Assembly (NCBI GenBank): GCA_021797775.1
Contig: JAJZZC010000018.1
Span: 1-41,582, forward strand
Reading direction: 5' to 3'
Source: Bacillota bacterium
GTDB lineage: Bacteria > Bacillota > Sulfobacillia > RBS10-35 > JAJYVN01
Length of the DNA: 41,582 nucleotides
Positions 7,211-16,282 of the stretch are shown here, one piece after another. Position 1 is the first letter of the stretch; every line of letters begins with the position of its first letter. The notes below the pieces were generated by a model, which saw only the letters and a list, made by a program, of their open reading frames with translations, was not told the origin of the DNA and searched no databases. The position numbers were made by a program, and so were the translations under genes.

Positions 7211-10180
7211 TCACGATTGGGCGATGCGTACCGTGGCCAAGGATCGAGGGCCCACCTCGATCACTGTCTCTCCCTGCGTGACCCGCAGCGGCTCCAGGTC
7301 CTGTTCCAGGAGGTCGCAACGCCAGGCGCGCATGCCCGGGCTGAGCACGAGCCGGACCGTCCCGCCAGAGCCGGCCGTCTCCAGGACACGCGCTACGACC
7401 CCCCGGCCATCCCGTGCCGGTTTGAGCGTCTCGACGCAAACCCCCGGGCCCTCCACCGCCGGACACCATCCCGCCTCGGCGGCGGGCTCGGCACCCTCGA
7501 GCAGCACGGTCACGAGGTCGTCTTGCTGCGCGCAGAGCGAGCGATAGGCGGCCGCGGAATCCCATGTGCCGGGCAGCAGCTCCAGGTGATAGGTGAACAC
7601 CAACTCCCCGCTCGGCGGCACGGGAAAGTTCGTCGTCCAGAAGTCGTTCCACAGGTAGGCGCACACGTGCCCGGGCGCACCCGGCGCGGGCACGCCCCGG
7701 TCATCGAAGGCCGTGGTGATCCCGCCGACCTGCACAAGCGGGGCCTCGACCGCGCAGAACGCCAGGGTATAGTCCGTCGCCGCCAGGGCCAAGCCCCGGT
7801 CCACGGCATACCAAGGGGTACAACTCCCGGGCAACTGGTCGGCTCCCGGGCGCAGAAAGCCTCCCGGCCCCTGCAGCCACGGCTGGCACGGGCCGGTGCG
7901 GAACGGGAAGGTGAGATGGGCCCCGCAGTGCTCGCGCGGCGCCCTCTGCCCAGGCTCGCCGAGGACGACGCGGGTGCACAGCGTCATGCGGGGCGCCGCG
8001 GCATAGAGGACGGCCTCTTGCCGAAACAGCGCACCACCGGGGACATCGCCCTGCCAGGCCAGGGTCGCGGACACCGGACCGGCCCACGTCCTCGCCGCGT
8101 CCAGCCGCCAGTTCACGCCCCCGGGAAGACGTTCGAGCAGCCGCTGCGCAAAGCCCTCGGCCACCCCGTCGCGCACCACGCGGTACCGCTCCGCGACGAA
8201 CGCCCCCAGCGGCCCGTTCCCCGCCAACTCCGCCCCCGTCGGGCGATGGCATAACCGGGCCAGCCCTCCCGCCCGCAGGTCGGCCTGCACCTCCCACTCC
8301 CCCGCCACGGCGCACCCGGTACGCGGGTCCAGCGATACAGACGCGCCGCTCCCCGGCGCCGGCCCCCCCCCGGCCGCGGCGCGCCCCATCCGCTCGGCCG
8401 CGGCACCGAACAGCACGCGGTAGGCGCGCCGACCAAACGCGGGCACTCGGTCGGACGCAAAACACGCCAGGTAGCGGGCGTCGTTGCGGTCCGGCGCGTC
8501 GTCGCGCCGGGGGTGCGGCTGGTGGCACCTGACCTCCAAGGCCACCGGTTCTTCGGTCACCGCGTCGACCACCGCGCACGGTTCGCCGCGGTACCACCAG
8601 GGAAGCCAGAAGGAGGCGGGCCCGCCGCGCTCCCAACTCAGGGTGTTCCAGACCAGCAGCGCGTGCCCGCGGCCGGGCCGCGTGGCGCGTTCCCCCAGGT
8701 GTTGCAGGGCCCGGTCGCGCAAGCGCGCGCAAACCTGCTCCGCCCGCCGTAGCGGCGCGACCTTCTCCTGCCACTGCCGGCGGCCCGACCAGCGACCGTC
8801 CAATTCCTCGCCCTCCGGCCGCGCCGCCCCCCAGGTGTGTTCATCGAACTCCAGAATCCCGGCGTAAGCCTCATCCCCCTCCGTGGCGGAGAGGCGCTCG
8901 GGGGAACCGGCGGCTCCGGCCAGAGCCGTGAGCACCTCCGCTTGCCGCACATCGCGGTGGAGGGCGCGCACCTGCCCCATCTCCGCCGGCGCCGAGCCCA
9001 GCCCGTCCGCCCACCAGTCGGTCCAATCGCCCCGCCGCACCGGCACGGTCCCTGCCGTGGCGGCCTCCAGCCGAGAAAAGAAGCGGCCGAGCGTGCTGAG
9101 CTGGACGCGCGGATATGCCCAGCGCTCATTCCAGGCCCGCACCGTCGTTGCCATGGTGCGGTCCGGCAGACGGTTGTCCCCCATGGAGCCGCGCAACAGA
9201 TACAGGCCGTGGCCCAAGCCGCCGTGCCCCTGCAGGACCTCGGCGAGACCGCGTTCGGCCGTCGCGAGGTCACGGGTGAATCCGAGCGCGTCCGCCTCCC
9301 GGTAGATGATCACGCCGGATGCGGAGTACCACGTCAACACCCGCCCGCCCCCCGGACCCTCCCAGAGGAAGGGGAGCGGCAACCCGTTCCCGCGCAGGCG
9401 GTGGAACGGGGCGCGCAGGTTGTTCAGGGACATGCTGAAGTAACGTATCCCCGCCCCGGCCAGCAGGTCAGGTAGCGCGGCAACCGCCCCCGGCACGTCC
9501 GAGAGCATCGCCGATTCCACCGGCAGCCCCCAGCGGCCGCGCAGTTCCGCCAGCGGGTAAAGCGTGCGCGCCAGCTCCTCCAGCGTGCACGCCTCGGTGT
9601 GCATGTGCCAGAGAAAGGCGTTAACCTCGATGCGGCCGGCGCGCACCGCAGCCAGCAGCCGCTCCCTCTGGCGCGGCCCACGGTCCTCCAAGTATTGCAG
9701 CAGACCCCAGGTGACCTCCGTGCACCAGCGATACCGTGCCTCGTCCGGCCAGTCCGCGGTCGCCTCGATGTGGAACAGCACCTCATCCAGGTACTCTTTC
9801 TGCTGCCGCGCCACGTGCGTGCGCAGGTCGGTGTACCCCATGTCGAAGTGGGAATGCTGGACGATGTGCACGTCCCAGCGCGGTGCTGGCGCCAGTGTCA
9901 GGTCGGCGCGGCCCAGGGTGCATCCACCCGCCTCCAGCGTCGCGACCAGCGGAGTGGCCGCCGCGGGCTCGGGTACGAAGGTCAGCACACCCTTGTGCAG
10001 GGTATCCGGGACCATGGCATCTTCCCCGCTCCAACCCCCGGCGGCGATGCGCACCCGGGCGTCCGAGGGCAGCGCACCGCCCCCCCAGGTGCAGCGCAGC
10101 GCCCGCCAGAGCCCTTCCCCTCTTCGCTGCAAGAACACCGTCGGCTCGACTCGCCATCCCTGGCCGCCACCTGACGCCAC
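7211..10180 (-). CDS. GH38-family alpha-mannosidase-like glycoside hydrolase
   Basis: The protein has 989 residues. GTG at 10180 is supported by AGGGGTGA six bases upstream. The N-terminal region (1-100) is a beta domain. The catalytic zinc motif QHSHFDMGYTD (H111, D113) follows, then the region of the presumed nucleophile, D228 in SDVPG, in a segment matching the GH38 pattern D-x-G-x-x-x-x-x-P. A third zinc ligand is probably H448 in FDEHTWG. Residues from about 500 to the end look like the mid and C-terminal beta-sandwich domains. There is no signal peptide, so it acts on imported mannosides or other oligosaccharides. The HFDMGYTD form differs from the common HxHxD-W motif, so specificity is uncertain. 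It is the first intact gene of the probable catabolic operon. Confidence 0.82.
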   Translation of the reverse strand: MASGGGQGWRVEPTVFLQRRGEGLWRALRCTWGGGALPSDARVRIAAGGWSGEDAMVPDTLHKGVLTFVPEPAAATPLVATLEAGGCTLGRADLTLAPAPRWDVHIVQHSHFDMGYTDLRTHVARQQKEYLDEVLFHIEATADWPDEARYRWCTEVTWGLLQYLEDRGPRQRERLLAAVRAGRIEVNAFLWHMHTEACTLEELARTLYPLAELRGRWGLPVESAMLSDVPGAVAALPDLLAGAGIRYFSMSLNNLRAPFHRLRGNGLPLPFLWEGPGGGRVLTWYSASGVIIYREADALGFTRDLATAERGLAEVLQGHGGLGHGLYLLRGSMGDNRLPDRTMATTVRAWNERWAYPRVQLSTLGRFFSRLEAATAGTVPVRRGDWTDWWADGLGSAPAEMGQVRALHRDVRQAEVLTALAGAAGSPERLSATEGDEAYAGILEFDEHTWGAARPEGEELDGRWSGRRQWQEKVAPLRRAEQVCARLRDRALQHLGERATRPGRGHALLVWNTLSWERGGPASFWLPWWYRGEPCAVVDAVTEEPVALEVRCHQPHPRRDDAPDRNDARYLACFASDRVPAFGRRAYRVLFGAAAERMGRAAAGGGPAPGSGASVSLDPRTGCAVAGEWEVQADLRAGGLARLCHRPTGAELAGNGPLGAFVAERYRVVRDGVAEGFAQRLLERLPGGVNWRLDAARTWAGPVSATLAWQGDVPGGALFRQEAVLYAAAPRMTLCTRVVLGEPGQRAPREHCGAHLTFPFRTGPCQPWLQGPGGFLRPGADQLPGSCTPWYAVDRGLALAATDYTLAFCAVEAPLVQVGGITTAFDDRGVPAPGAPGHVCAYLWNDFWTTNFPVPPSGELVFTYHLELLPGTWDSAAAYRSLCAQQDDLVTVLLEGAEPAAEAGWCPAVEGPGVCVETLKPARDGRGVVARVLETAGSGGTVRLVLSPGMRAWRCDLLEQDLEPLRVTQGETVIEVGPRSLATVRIAQS

Positions 10181-10276
10181 GCCGCATCACCCCTGCTCTG
10201 TCGTGATCCCAGGCCCACCCGCACGCCCCGGTCCCCGCCTCCGGCCGTACACCTCGCCAGCCGCGCCGGCCCCGAC

Positions 10277-10790
10277 CTAAGGCGTCCGGGTGACCAGTGC
10301 TCCGCGGCCATACGGGGGCAAGGTAACCCCGGCCGTACCAACCTCCAGGCCAAACGCCCCCACGACGTCCGCGCCCGGCGCTAGCGGCGCGCACGCCTCG
10401 GCCCCCGCAGGGTTGAACCGCACCTCCAGCCGGCCATGCGGGGACCGCAACACACGCCGCCGTACACCGCCCGGTTCCACCGACACCCCGCACTGCGCCA
10501 TCAGTGCCGCCACGCTGCGGGCCGTCTCCCGCCCCCCCAGCCGCTGGGCAAACAGCGTGCCGATCAGGTGGGCCCTGCCTTGACCATAGACGTGCCGCAC
10601 ACCGACGACCGCGCCCCCCGCGGTGAGCAGCGGTTCCCCGCCTCTCGGCTCCACGCGCTGCCAGAGGGCGTGCGCCTCCACCCGAGCACCTGGCCACGCC
10701 TCCGTCCCAAACAGCCACAGTGGCTCCGAGGGCAGCGCCTCCGTGTCGCGCTCGACGCACCCGAATCGAATCGGCGCGTCTCCGACCCCT
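10277..10790 (-). pseudogene. C-terminal remnant of a GH42-like beta-galactosidase
   Basis: An open frame of about 170 codons without a credible start carries a tryptophan-rich entry (EPLWLFGTEAWPGARVEA), then VRHVYGQGRAHLIGTLF, which matches the H.YG.GRA..IGT pattern of the GH42 trimerisation (GATase-like) domain. It ends in a small beta domain. The catalytic TIM barrel that should precede it is absent. It lies about 100 bp upstream of the GH38 gene on the same strand, so the ancestral operon probably had a galactosidase/hydrolase here. Could also be the tail of another GH-A clan enzyme. Confidence 0.5.
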
Positions 10791-11155
10791 CCCCGCCCCC
10801 GCGCACCCCGGGTCTCGGTGTCCGGCGCGTTCCCTCAATCCCGCGCCCGGGGCGTCCCGTCCACGTCCAAGCAAGTCTACCGTGTCGCCCGGTCATCTGA
10901 CAATATCCCGCGACCGCGGCTGGGCGGCGCGCGCGCCGTAGGCTGCCCAGTGCGACCACGGCATCCTCCCCACCGCGGTCGCGCCGGGTGCCCCGAACGA
11001 ACAAGAGTCCGTGCCATCTCGCGCTGCTTCGGCGCCCGCACCCGCAACGCGTGGCTCCACAAGCGTCACAGGGCAACGTTTGCCCGGCCGACTCCCGTTC
11101 CGCAGGGGAACGAGAGGATAGGGCGCCAGCCGCGCCGGCTTGGGCTTTCTCCGGC
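10791..11155. other. non-coding, probable remnant of the hydrolase gene
   Basis: No frame here shows protein-like sequence that could be joined to the GH42-like tail. It separates the minus-strand catabolic genes from the plus-strand regulator, so the operon promoter on the minus strand was probably here before decay. Confidence 0.35.
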
Positions 11156-11185
11156 TTGCCCGGCGCCCGCACGATGCGCTAGACT
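11156..11185 (+). promoter_or_regulatory. candidate sigma-A promoter for the GntR regulator
   Basis: TTGCCC (11156-11161), an 18-base spacer and TAGACT (11180-11185), about 230 bases before the regulator start. Both hexamers match consensus at four of six positions. It is the best match in the gap, but GC-rich genomes give chance matches. Confidence 0.35.
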
Positions 11186-11416
11186 GGGCCCGCTGGCCTC
11201 ACAGTTGGTCATCAGTCAAACAGGTCACAGGGTTAGCATCCCTCCCCATTCCTCGTCGGCTCGGGCCAGCCGGCGGGTCGCCGCGGCTGCGGGCAGCCCA
11301 TCCCTGGAGGCGGTCGCTGGGCGGCCGTAGCTCGTGCGGCCCTGGGCTGCCAGGATGGATGGAACGAGGGGATACGACTGACCGAAGACCGAGCCCCGTG
11401 GAACCCGCCCCAGCGG

Positions 11417-12193
11417 ATGCATCTCCCGGATCAGATCGCGGCCCAGTTGACGGAGATGATCGTCACCGGCGCGCTGGCGCCCGGCTCCGCGCTCCCCACG
11501 GAGGCGGCCCTCTCCGAGACGCTGATGGTCAGCCGGCCGGTCATCCGCGAAGCGATCCGCACGCTGCACAGTCGAGGCATGGTCAACGTCCGCCAGGGCG
11601 TCGGCGGCTTTGTGAATCCCATCGAGCAGTGGCGGCTCGCGGAGCCGCTCGCGTTGCTCGTCCGCGTGGACACCGAGGGTCTCGCCGAGTGGCTGGAGGT
11701 GCGTCACACCCTGGAGGTCTCTGCCGTCGCACTGGCGGCGGCGCGGGCGGCGCCAGCGGAGGTGGCCGAATTGGTGGGGCCCATGGAGCGCATGGAGCGT
11801 GGGGGAGGCGCCTCACCAGCGGACTACGCCCAGGCTGACATCGCCTTCCATCTGCGGATCGCCGTGGCCGCCCACAACCGCGCGCTCACCACGCTGATGC
11901 GCCCGATCCTCCAGCCCCTCCACGGGCGGATCATGGCCGTGCTGTCCTGGCCCAGCACCGCCGAGTGGTCGAATCGGCAGCACCGGCGGATCTACGCGGC
12001 GATCGCCGCGCGCGACCCCGACGCCGCACGTCGGGCCATGGAGGAGCACCTGGCTCATGTGGCTGGCGAGGTCGAGCGTTTACGCAGAGCCGAACCCACG
12101 CTGGAACCCGCGACGGGGACGGCCGGGGCGGAACAGGCTCCTAAACCGCGCAGGCGGCGTGGAGGCGGGCGCCGCGCGGGGGCGGGCGCTTAA
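11417..12193 (+). CDS. GntR-family transcriptional regulator, FadR subfamily
   Basis: The protein has 258 residues. ATG 11417 is the only start after an in-frame stop, though its ribosome site is weak. The winged HTH (about 5-68) shows LPDQIAAQLTEMIVTGALAPG, then SRPVIREAIRTLHSRGMV with the recognition helix and GVGGFV wing. The FCD ligand domain (about 80-225) has the metal/ligand residues in QADIAFHLRIAVAAHN and the HRRIYAAIAARDP helix. The tail (about 230-258) is Arg/Gly-rich and basic, unusual for the family. It is divergent from the sugar-acid genes, which FadR-type GntR proteins commonly control in response to a sugar acid. Confidence 0.9.
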   Translation: MHLPDQIAAQLTEMIVTGALAPGSALPTEAALSETLMVSRPVIREAIRTLHSRGMVNVRQGVGGFVNPIEQWRLAEPLALLVRVDTEGLAEWLEVRHTLEVSAVALAAARAAPAEVAELVGPMERMERGGGASPADYAQADIAFHLRIAVAAHNRALTTLMRPILQPLHGRIMAVLSWPSTAEWSNRQHRRIYAAIAARDPDAARRAMEEHLAHVAGEVERLRRAEPTLEPATGTAGAEQAPKPRRRRGGGRRAGAGA

Positions 12194-12202
12194 CGCCCCC
12201 GC
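12176..12202 (+). terminator. hairpin at the end of the GntR gene
   Basis: GCGGGGGC (12176-12183) and GCCCCCGC (12195-12202) form a perfect 8-bp stem with an 11-base loop that contains the stop codon. No T-tract follows. Confidence 0.4.
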
Positions 12203-12384
12203 TGGGAACCGCCGGCTCCCGCTGGCCCCGAAGCCCGTGCGCGGGGACACGGCAGACCCGTAGTCCAGATCCGCAGGCTCGCGCGAAGAGGGACTTTGGC
12301 GGCAGGCCAACAGATGGGCGCTGGGATGCGGAAGCAGGGCCTGGGAATCGGCGGGCACCGCGCTCCCTGCGTAGACCCTCATCA

Positions 12385-12494
12385 GTTACCCACATCTCGG
12401 CCCCCACGTGCTGTGGTGGCGTCAAGCCCCTAGATGTTGCGCTCCGCAGCCCCTATAGACGCCAGATGCAGTAGATTCAGGACTTGTGGGTAAC
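12385..12494. repeat. nested inverted repeats in non-coding DNA
   Basis: Outer arms are GTTACCCACA (12385-12394) and TGTGGGTAAC (12485-12494). Inner arms are TGGCGTC (12417-12423) and GACGCCA (12458-12464). The gaps between outer and inner arms are 22 and 20 bases, so the two pairs are nearly concentric. The function is unknown. Each arm pair alone could be chance. Confidence 0.35.
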
Positions 12495-12661
12495 GGCATG
12501 GCGTAGACCCGCACCGTTCCGTCAACCGAAAGGCCCGCGGTGCAGCTTGCCCGAGTGTCTCCTTGACTTCCGCGAGATTGTGCTGCTCGGCACCCTGCCG
12601 GTCGGCGGGCACGCGGCTAGCGCGCGGCGCGCCGGAGCTGCGCCATCGCCGGGTACGGATC

Positions 12662-12799
12662 TTCAACCTGCATCTCGCAGTATCAGGCGGCCGTCGCCGC
12701 GCAGAAGGATCCCGCGACGCGAGGGGGTGGGGTCGTGGCGAGGGGCCGGCCCCTGGCCACCAAGGCGACCGGCCGCCCCTTCGGGAACGTCAGGTTCAA
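12662..12799 (+). mobile_element. 128-bp MITE-like repeat, copy 2, with 5-bp target duplication
   Basis: The element body is 12667-12794 with ends CCTGCATCTCGC and GGGAACGTCAGG, the most diverged termini of the six copies. It is flanked by a perfect direct repeat TTCAA (12662-12666 and 12795-12799). It sits about 320 bp beyond the stop codon of the NlpC/P60 gene. The rest of 12203-13115 shows no gene. Confidence 0.85.
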
Positions 12800-13115
12800 A
12801 GCGTGAGAGGGCGGCGGGGACGCGCCGCGCCAAGCGGGGTCGCAAGACGGGGGCGACGCCCTCCCTGTCCGACCGCGGCACGAGCCGGAGTGGCGAGCGG
12901 GGCCGCCAACAGGGGCTGTCGTCGACGGGCCACACGCGCGGAGCGTCAGTGGGATCGCGGTCGCGGGAGGCTCCGCGGCCGACACGGCCCGCGCGGACGG
13001 GTCTGGCGGCGACTCCACCACGGGCTGCCATCCCCGTCACGCAGGCGGCCGGCGCCGCCAGCGCGGCCGTGGCTGTCCGGCGGCAGCGTCGCGCGGAGCG
13101 GCGGTATGCCCCGGC

Positions 13116-13679
13116 TCAACTGCGGGGCAGGACCGAGCGGGCACCGATGTAGCGCGCGAACCAGTAGGCGGCGTCCAGGCTCGACACGTGCACGCCCGAG
13201 TCGCCCGCCTGCACGAACTGGTGGTTGCCCACGTAGACGCCGACGTGCGAAGGCCCGGGTGCGTACGTGGTGAAGAACACCAGGTCCCCGGGCCGTGGCG
13301 CCGCGACCGGCGTGCCGGCCTGGTACTGCCCCCAGGTGGTGCGCGGCAGTACGATGCCCACGTGGGCGAAGGCCCACTGCACGAGCCCCGAGCAGTCGAA
13401 GCCCAGCCGCGAGATGCCGCCCCAGAGGTATGGGATGCCGATCGCGCTGCGGAGCAACGCGAACAGGCGGCTGAGGATCCGGCTGCGGGCCGTCGCCGTC
13501 GAGGCGGGCCTCGCCACGTCGGATGCCCCTGTGACGCCGCGATGCCCAACCGGCAGGACCGCAGCGGGCCGCGGCAGCAAAGGGGCGCGATGGGCGGGCG
13601 GGGTAGCCGCGAGAACCGGTGGCGCGAGGAGGAGGAACGACGCTAAAGCGGCTGTGGCGAACCTGGCGGCGATGCGCAA
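13116..13679 (-). CDS. secreted NlpC/P60-family cell-wall endopeptidase
   Basis: The protein has 187 residues. TTG at 13679 is chosen because GGAGGTG lies 8 bases upstream and it yields a clean Sec signal peptide (MRIAARFATAALASFLLLAPPVLA, written here in part: positive start, hydrophobic core, ALA-type site near 24). A Pro/Ala-rich linker (25-65) precedes a C-terminal NlpC/P60 domain (about 68-187). The catalytic triad is C96 in FDCSGL, H145 in SHVGVYVG and H153 in GNHQF. It cleaves peptide stems of peptidoglycan outside the cell. There is no binding domain (LysM, SH3), so this is a minimal form. Confidence 0.88.
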   Translation of the reverse strand: MRIAARFATAALASFLLLAPPVLAATPPAHRAPLLPRPAAVLPVGHRGVTGASDVARPASTATARSRILSRLFALLRSAIGIPYLWGGISRLGFDCSGLVQWAFAHVGIVLPRTTWGQYQAGTPVAAPRPGDLVFFTTYAPGPSHVGVYVGNHQFVQAGDSGVHVSSLDAAYWFARYIGARSVLPRS

Positions 13680-14179
13680 CAGGCGGACACCTCCATGCGT
13701 TCGCCCGGTGGCCCGGGCTGGGATGGACCGGCGGCCGCGGACCCGTCCGGCGGCACGTTCCGCCAGCCATCGACAGGCCGGTTCGCCCTGCACGGACCGG
13801 GCTCCTTGTCCCATCCGTGATTCGGTCGCACATGTAAAAAGTGACAGAACCCTAGGCGCCCGCCACGCCGGGTATCCGCCCCCGCCATCCTCGCCCGCCA
13901 GAGCCCAGCGCCGCGCGCCGCCGCAGCCGGGCCTCAGACGCTGGGGCGGACCAGCACCGCGGTCGCGACCCCGTGGACATGCGTGTGACGCTAGCGGGGG
14001 TGTCGGGGCACCGGGCCGCGCCCGGCGACAACCCTCCAGCGAGGCTCCACGGCCCGGGACCCGTCGGAACCGCGTCACCCTGCGGCGCCACCCCGGCGAG
14101 AAGGGCCTCGGGCAGCGGGCGCGAAGCCCCCGGCCTCACCGCTGCTGGCGGCATGCGGAACGCACGAGGAGGACGCGGC
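13680..14179. other. 500-bp divergent intergenic region
   Basis: It lies between the start of the NlpC/P60 gene and the start of the propeller gene, so it must hold promoters for both. The only AT-rich patch is around 13828-13845 (ACATGTAAAAAG), with TTGTCC at 13806-13811 on the plus strand at 17-18-base spacing. The match is weak and I do not assign a promoter. Confidence 0.3.
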
Positions 14180-16282
14180 TTGACCCCTGCCCCTTTCTCC
14201 GATGCCCCGTTTCTGGAATGGACGGCGACGCGGGTGGCGGGCGGCCCGCCCCAGCCCATGGCCATGGCGACGACAGACACCGGCCTCTGGGTCGCGGGCG
14301 CGGGATCGTGCGCCCTGCTTGCTACCGACGGAAGCAGCTGGCGCGAGGCCGGGGCCGGGTGGCCCCCTCTCGCCTCTGGAGTGTTCTCCTTGTTGCCGGC
14401 GGCGGGTGGCCGCCTCTGGGCCGCGTTAGCCGGTGGCCTGGCGCGCTATGACGGCGCCGCGTGGCACATTTGCGTGGACGCCTTTGCGCTCGGTGTGGGC
14501 AGCCCGCTCGCATTGGCCGCGGACGGCGAGGGGATCCGCGCCGGTTTCGCCCACGGATGGGTGGCACGCCTGGGCCCGGACGGCGGGGAGCCGCAGGCCG
14601 TGGCGGAGTTGCCTGGGGCGGTGCGCGCCCTGTTGCAGGTCCCCGAGGGCCACTGGCTTGCCGCCACAGACGCGGGCATCTTCCGCCTGGACCCGGCGGC
14701 GCGCGCAACGCGGCTCGCGGACGTGCGTTGCCGCACCCTCTGCCGCTGGGACGGCGGTGTCCTGGCGGGCACGGCCGACGGCCTGCTCGTGATCGACCCA
14801 GACGGGGTCTGCGCGCGGCCGCCGCTGGACGACGGCCTGCCGGTGCGGGACGTGTGCCACCTCTTACCGCCCGCCGGACCCGCCCCCGTGGCCGCATCGC
14901 CCCTCTGGGCCGGCACGCCGCACGGGTTGCTGCGTCACGACGGCGAGCGCTGGCACTACCACCAGGGCCCGCGCTGGCTGCCGGACGACGGCGTGCTGGC
15001 CCTGGCCGCCGGCGCGGCCGGCGTGTACGTCGCCACGCCGGGGGGCCTCGCCCGCCTCGCCGGCGGCCCGGTGACCCTGGAGCAGAGGGCCCGCCTGCTC
15101 GACCAGCGCGTGCGGGAGCGGCACCTGCGCCTGGATGCCTTCGTCTGCGAGGCTGTCCTCCCCGCCCCGGGCGAGATCGGCGGGGCGCGACCGATGGCCT
15201 CGGACAACGACGGGCTCTGGACGGCAATGTACCTGGCCGCGCAGTCGTACCGCTTCGCCGCCACCGGCGCGGCGGAGGCGGCGGCGCACGCGCACAGCGC
15301 CTTCGATGCCCTGGAACGCCTGGAGGCCGTCACCACGATCCCCGGGTACCCGACCAAGGCCATCTTCCCCGCGGCGGACGGCGCGCACATTGGCGACCGC
15401 ACGCCGTGGTACCCCAGCGCGGATGGCCGTTGGGTATGGAAAGGCGACTGCAGTTCAGACGAGATCGTCGGCCACATGTATGGCTACGCGCTCTACCACG
15501 ACCTGGTGGCGGGTCCAGCGGAGCGGGCCCGGGTCGCTGCGCTGATCACCCGCATCATGGGCCACATCCTGGACAACGGCCTGCGCATCATGGAGTTCGG
15601 CCGGCGCACCCGTTGGGGCTACTGGAATCCCGAGGCCGTCAACGGCGAGGAGGGCATGTGGGGTGATCGCGGCCTGAATTCATTGGAGATTCTCTCCCAC
15701 CTGCGCGTCGCCTCCACCATCACCGGGGATACGCGGCATGAAGCCGTCTACGCTAAACTGGTGGAGCGCCACGGATATGCACGCAACACCCTGCGCGCGA
15801 AGGTCGACCTGGTGGGCCACGTCAACCACTCCGACGACGAACTGGCCTTCCTCGCCTACGACCCCTTGTTGCGCTACGAGCGCGACCCCGCCCTGCGCGC
15901 CACCTACATCGACAGCCTGCGGCGCAGTTGGGCGTTCGAGCGTCCAGAGCGCAACCCCCTGTGGAACTTCATCTACACCGCCCACACCGGGGACACCACG
16001 GGTCTGGATCCGGCGGTGCGCTCACTGCGCGAACTGCCCACCGACACGGTGAACTGGCCGGTGCGCAATACGCACCGCGCCGACGTGGCCCTCGACCCGT
16101 GGCCGGATCGCCACGGCCGGGCCCAACTCACTCGGGTTCTGCCCTACGACGAACTGCCGGTGACACGCTGGAACGGCAACCCCTACCAGGCCGACGGCGG
16201 CAACGCGCGCGTCGAAGGCGACGGCGTGCACTACCTGCTGCCGTATTGGATGGGTCGCTACCACGGTTGGATCGCGGGGTGA
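14180..16282 (+). CDS. beta-propeller plus alpha/alpha-barrel protein, possibly carbohydrate-active
   Basis: The protein has 700 residues. TTG 14180 follows GAGGAGG at 7 bases; the open frame extends upstream but without coding character. Residues 1 to about 290 hold repeated short beta motifs (DTGLWVAGAG, GGLARYDGAAWH, DAGIFRLDP, DGLLVIDPDG, HGLLRHDGERWHYH) typical of two-component-regulator-type propeller blades. Residues from about 300 to the end are helical with DNDGLWTAMYLAAQSYRFAA, KGDCSSDEIVGHMYGYALYH and a YLLPYWMGRYHGW ending, resembling (alpha/alpha)6 toroids of polysaccharide lyases and unsaturated glucuronyl hydrolases. No signal peptide or kinase domain is seen. The function is inferred only from domain look. 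Confidence 0.75.
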   Translation: MTPAPFSDAPFLEWTATRVAGGPPQPMAMATTDTGLWVAGAGSCALLATDGSSWREAGAGWPPLASGVFSLLPAAGGRLWAALAGGLARYDGAAWHICVDAFALGVGSPLALAADGEGIRAGFAHGWVARLGPDGGEPQAVAELPGAVRALLQVPEGHWLAATDAGIFRLDPAARATRLADVRCRTLCRWDGGVLAGTADGLLVIDPDGVCARPPLDDGLPVRDVCHLLPPAGPAPVAASPLWAGTPHGLLRHDGERWHYHQGPRWLPDDGVLALAAGAAGVYVATPGGLARLAGGPVTLEQRARLLDQRVRERHLRLDAFVCEAVLPAPGEIGGARPMASDNDGLWTAMYLAAQSYRFAATGAAEAAAHAHSAFDALERLEAVTTIPGYPTKAIFPAADGAHIGDRTPWYPSADGRWVWKGDCSSDEIVGHMYGYALYHDLVAGPAERARVAALITRIMGHILDNGLRIMEFGRRTRWGYWNPEAVNGEEGMWGDRGLNSLEILSHLRVASTITGDTRHEAVYAKLVERHGYARNTLRAKVDLVGHVNHSDDELAFLAYDPLLRYERDPALRATYIDSLRRSWAFERPERNPLWNFIYTAHTGDTTGLDPAVRSLRELPTDTVNWPVRNTHRADVALDPWPDRHGRAQLTRVLPYDELPVTRWNGNPYQADGGNARVEGDGVHYLLPYWMGRYHGWIAG

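Noticed and set aside
11210-11240. Possible FadR-type operator (TTGGTCATCAGTCAAAC) before the GntR gene
   Set aside because: The halves are not symmetric around a centre and no TGGTnnnACCA form is present.
4850-12494. 13-base word TGTGGGTAACGGC at both 4850 and 12485
   Set aside because: Several repeated 13-mers are expected by chance in 41 kb of biased composition; the flanks do not match.
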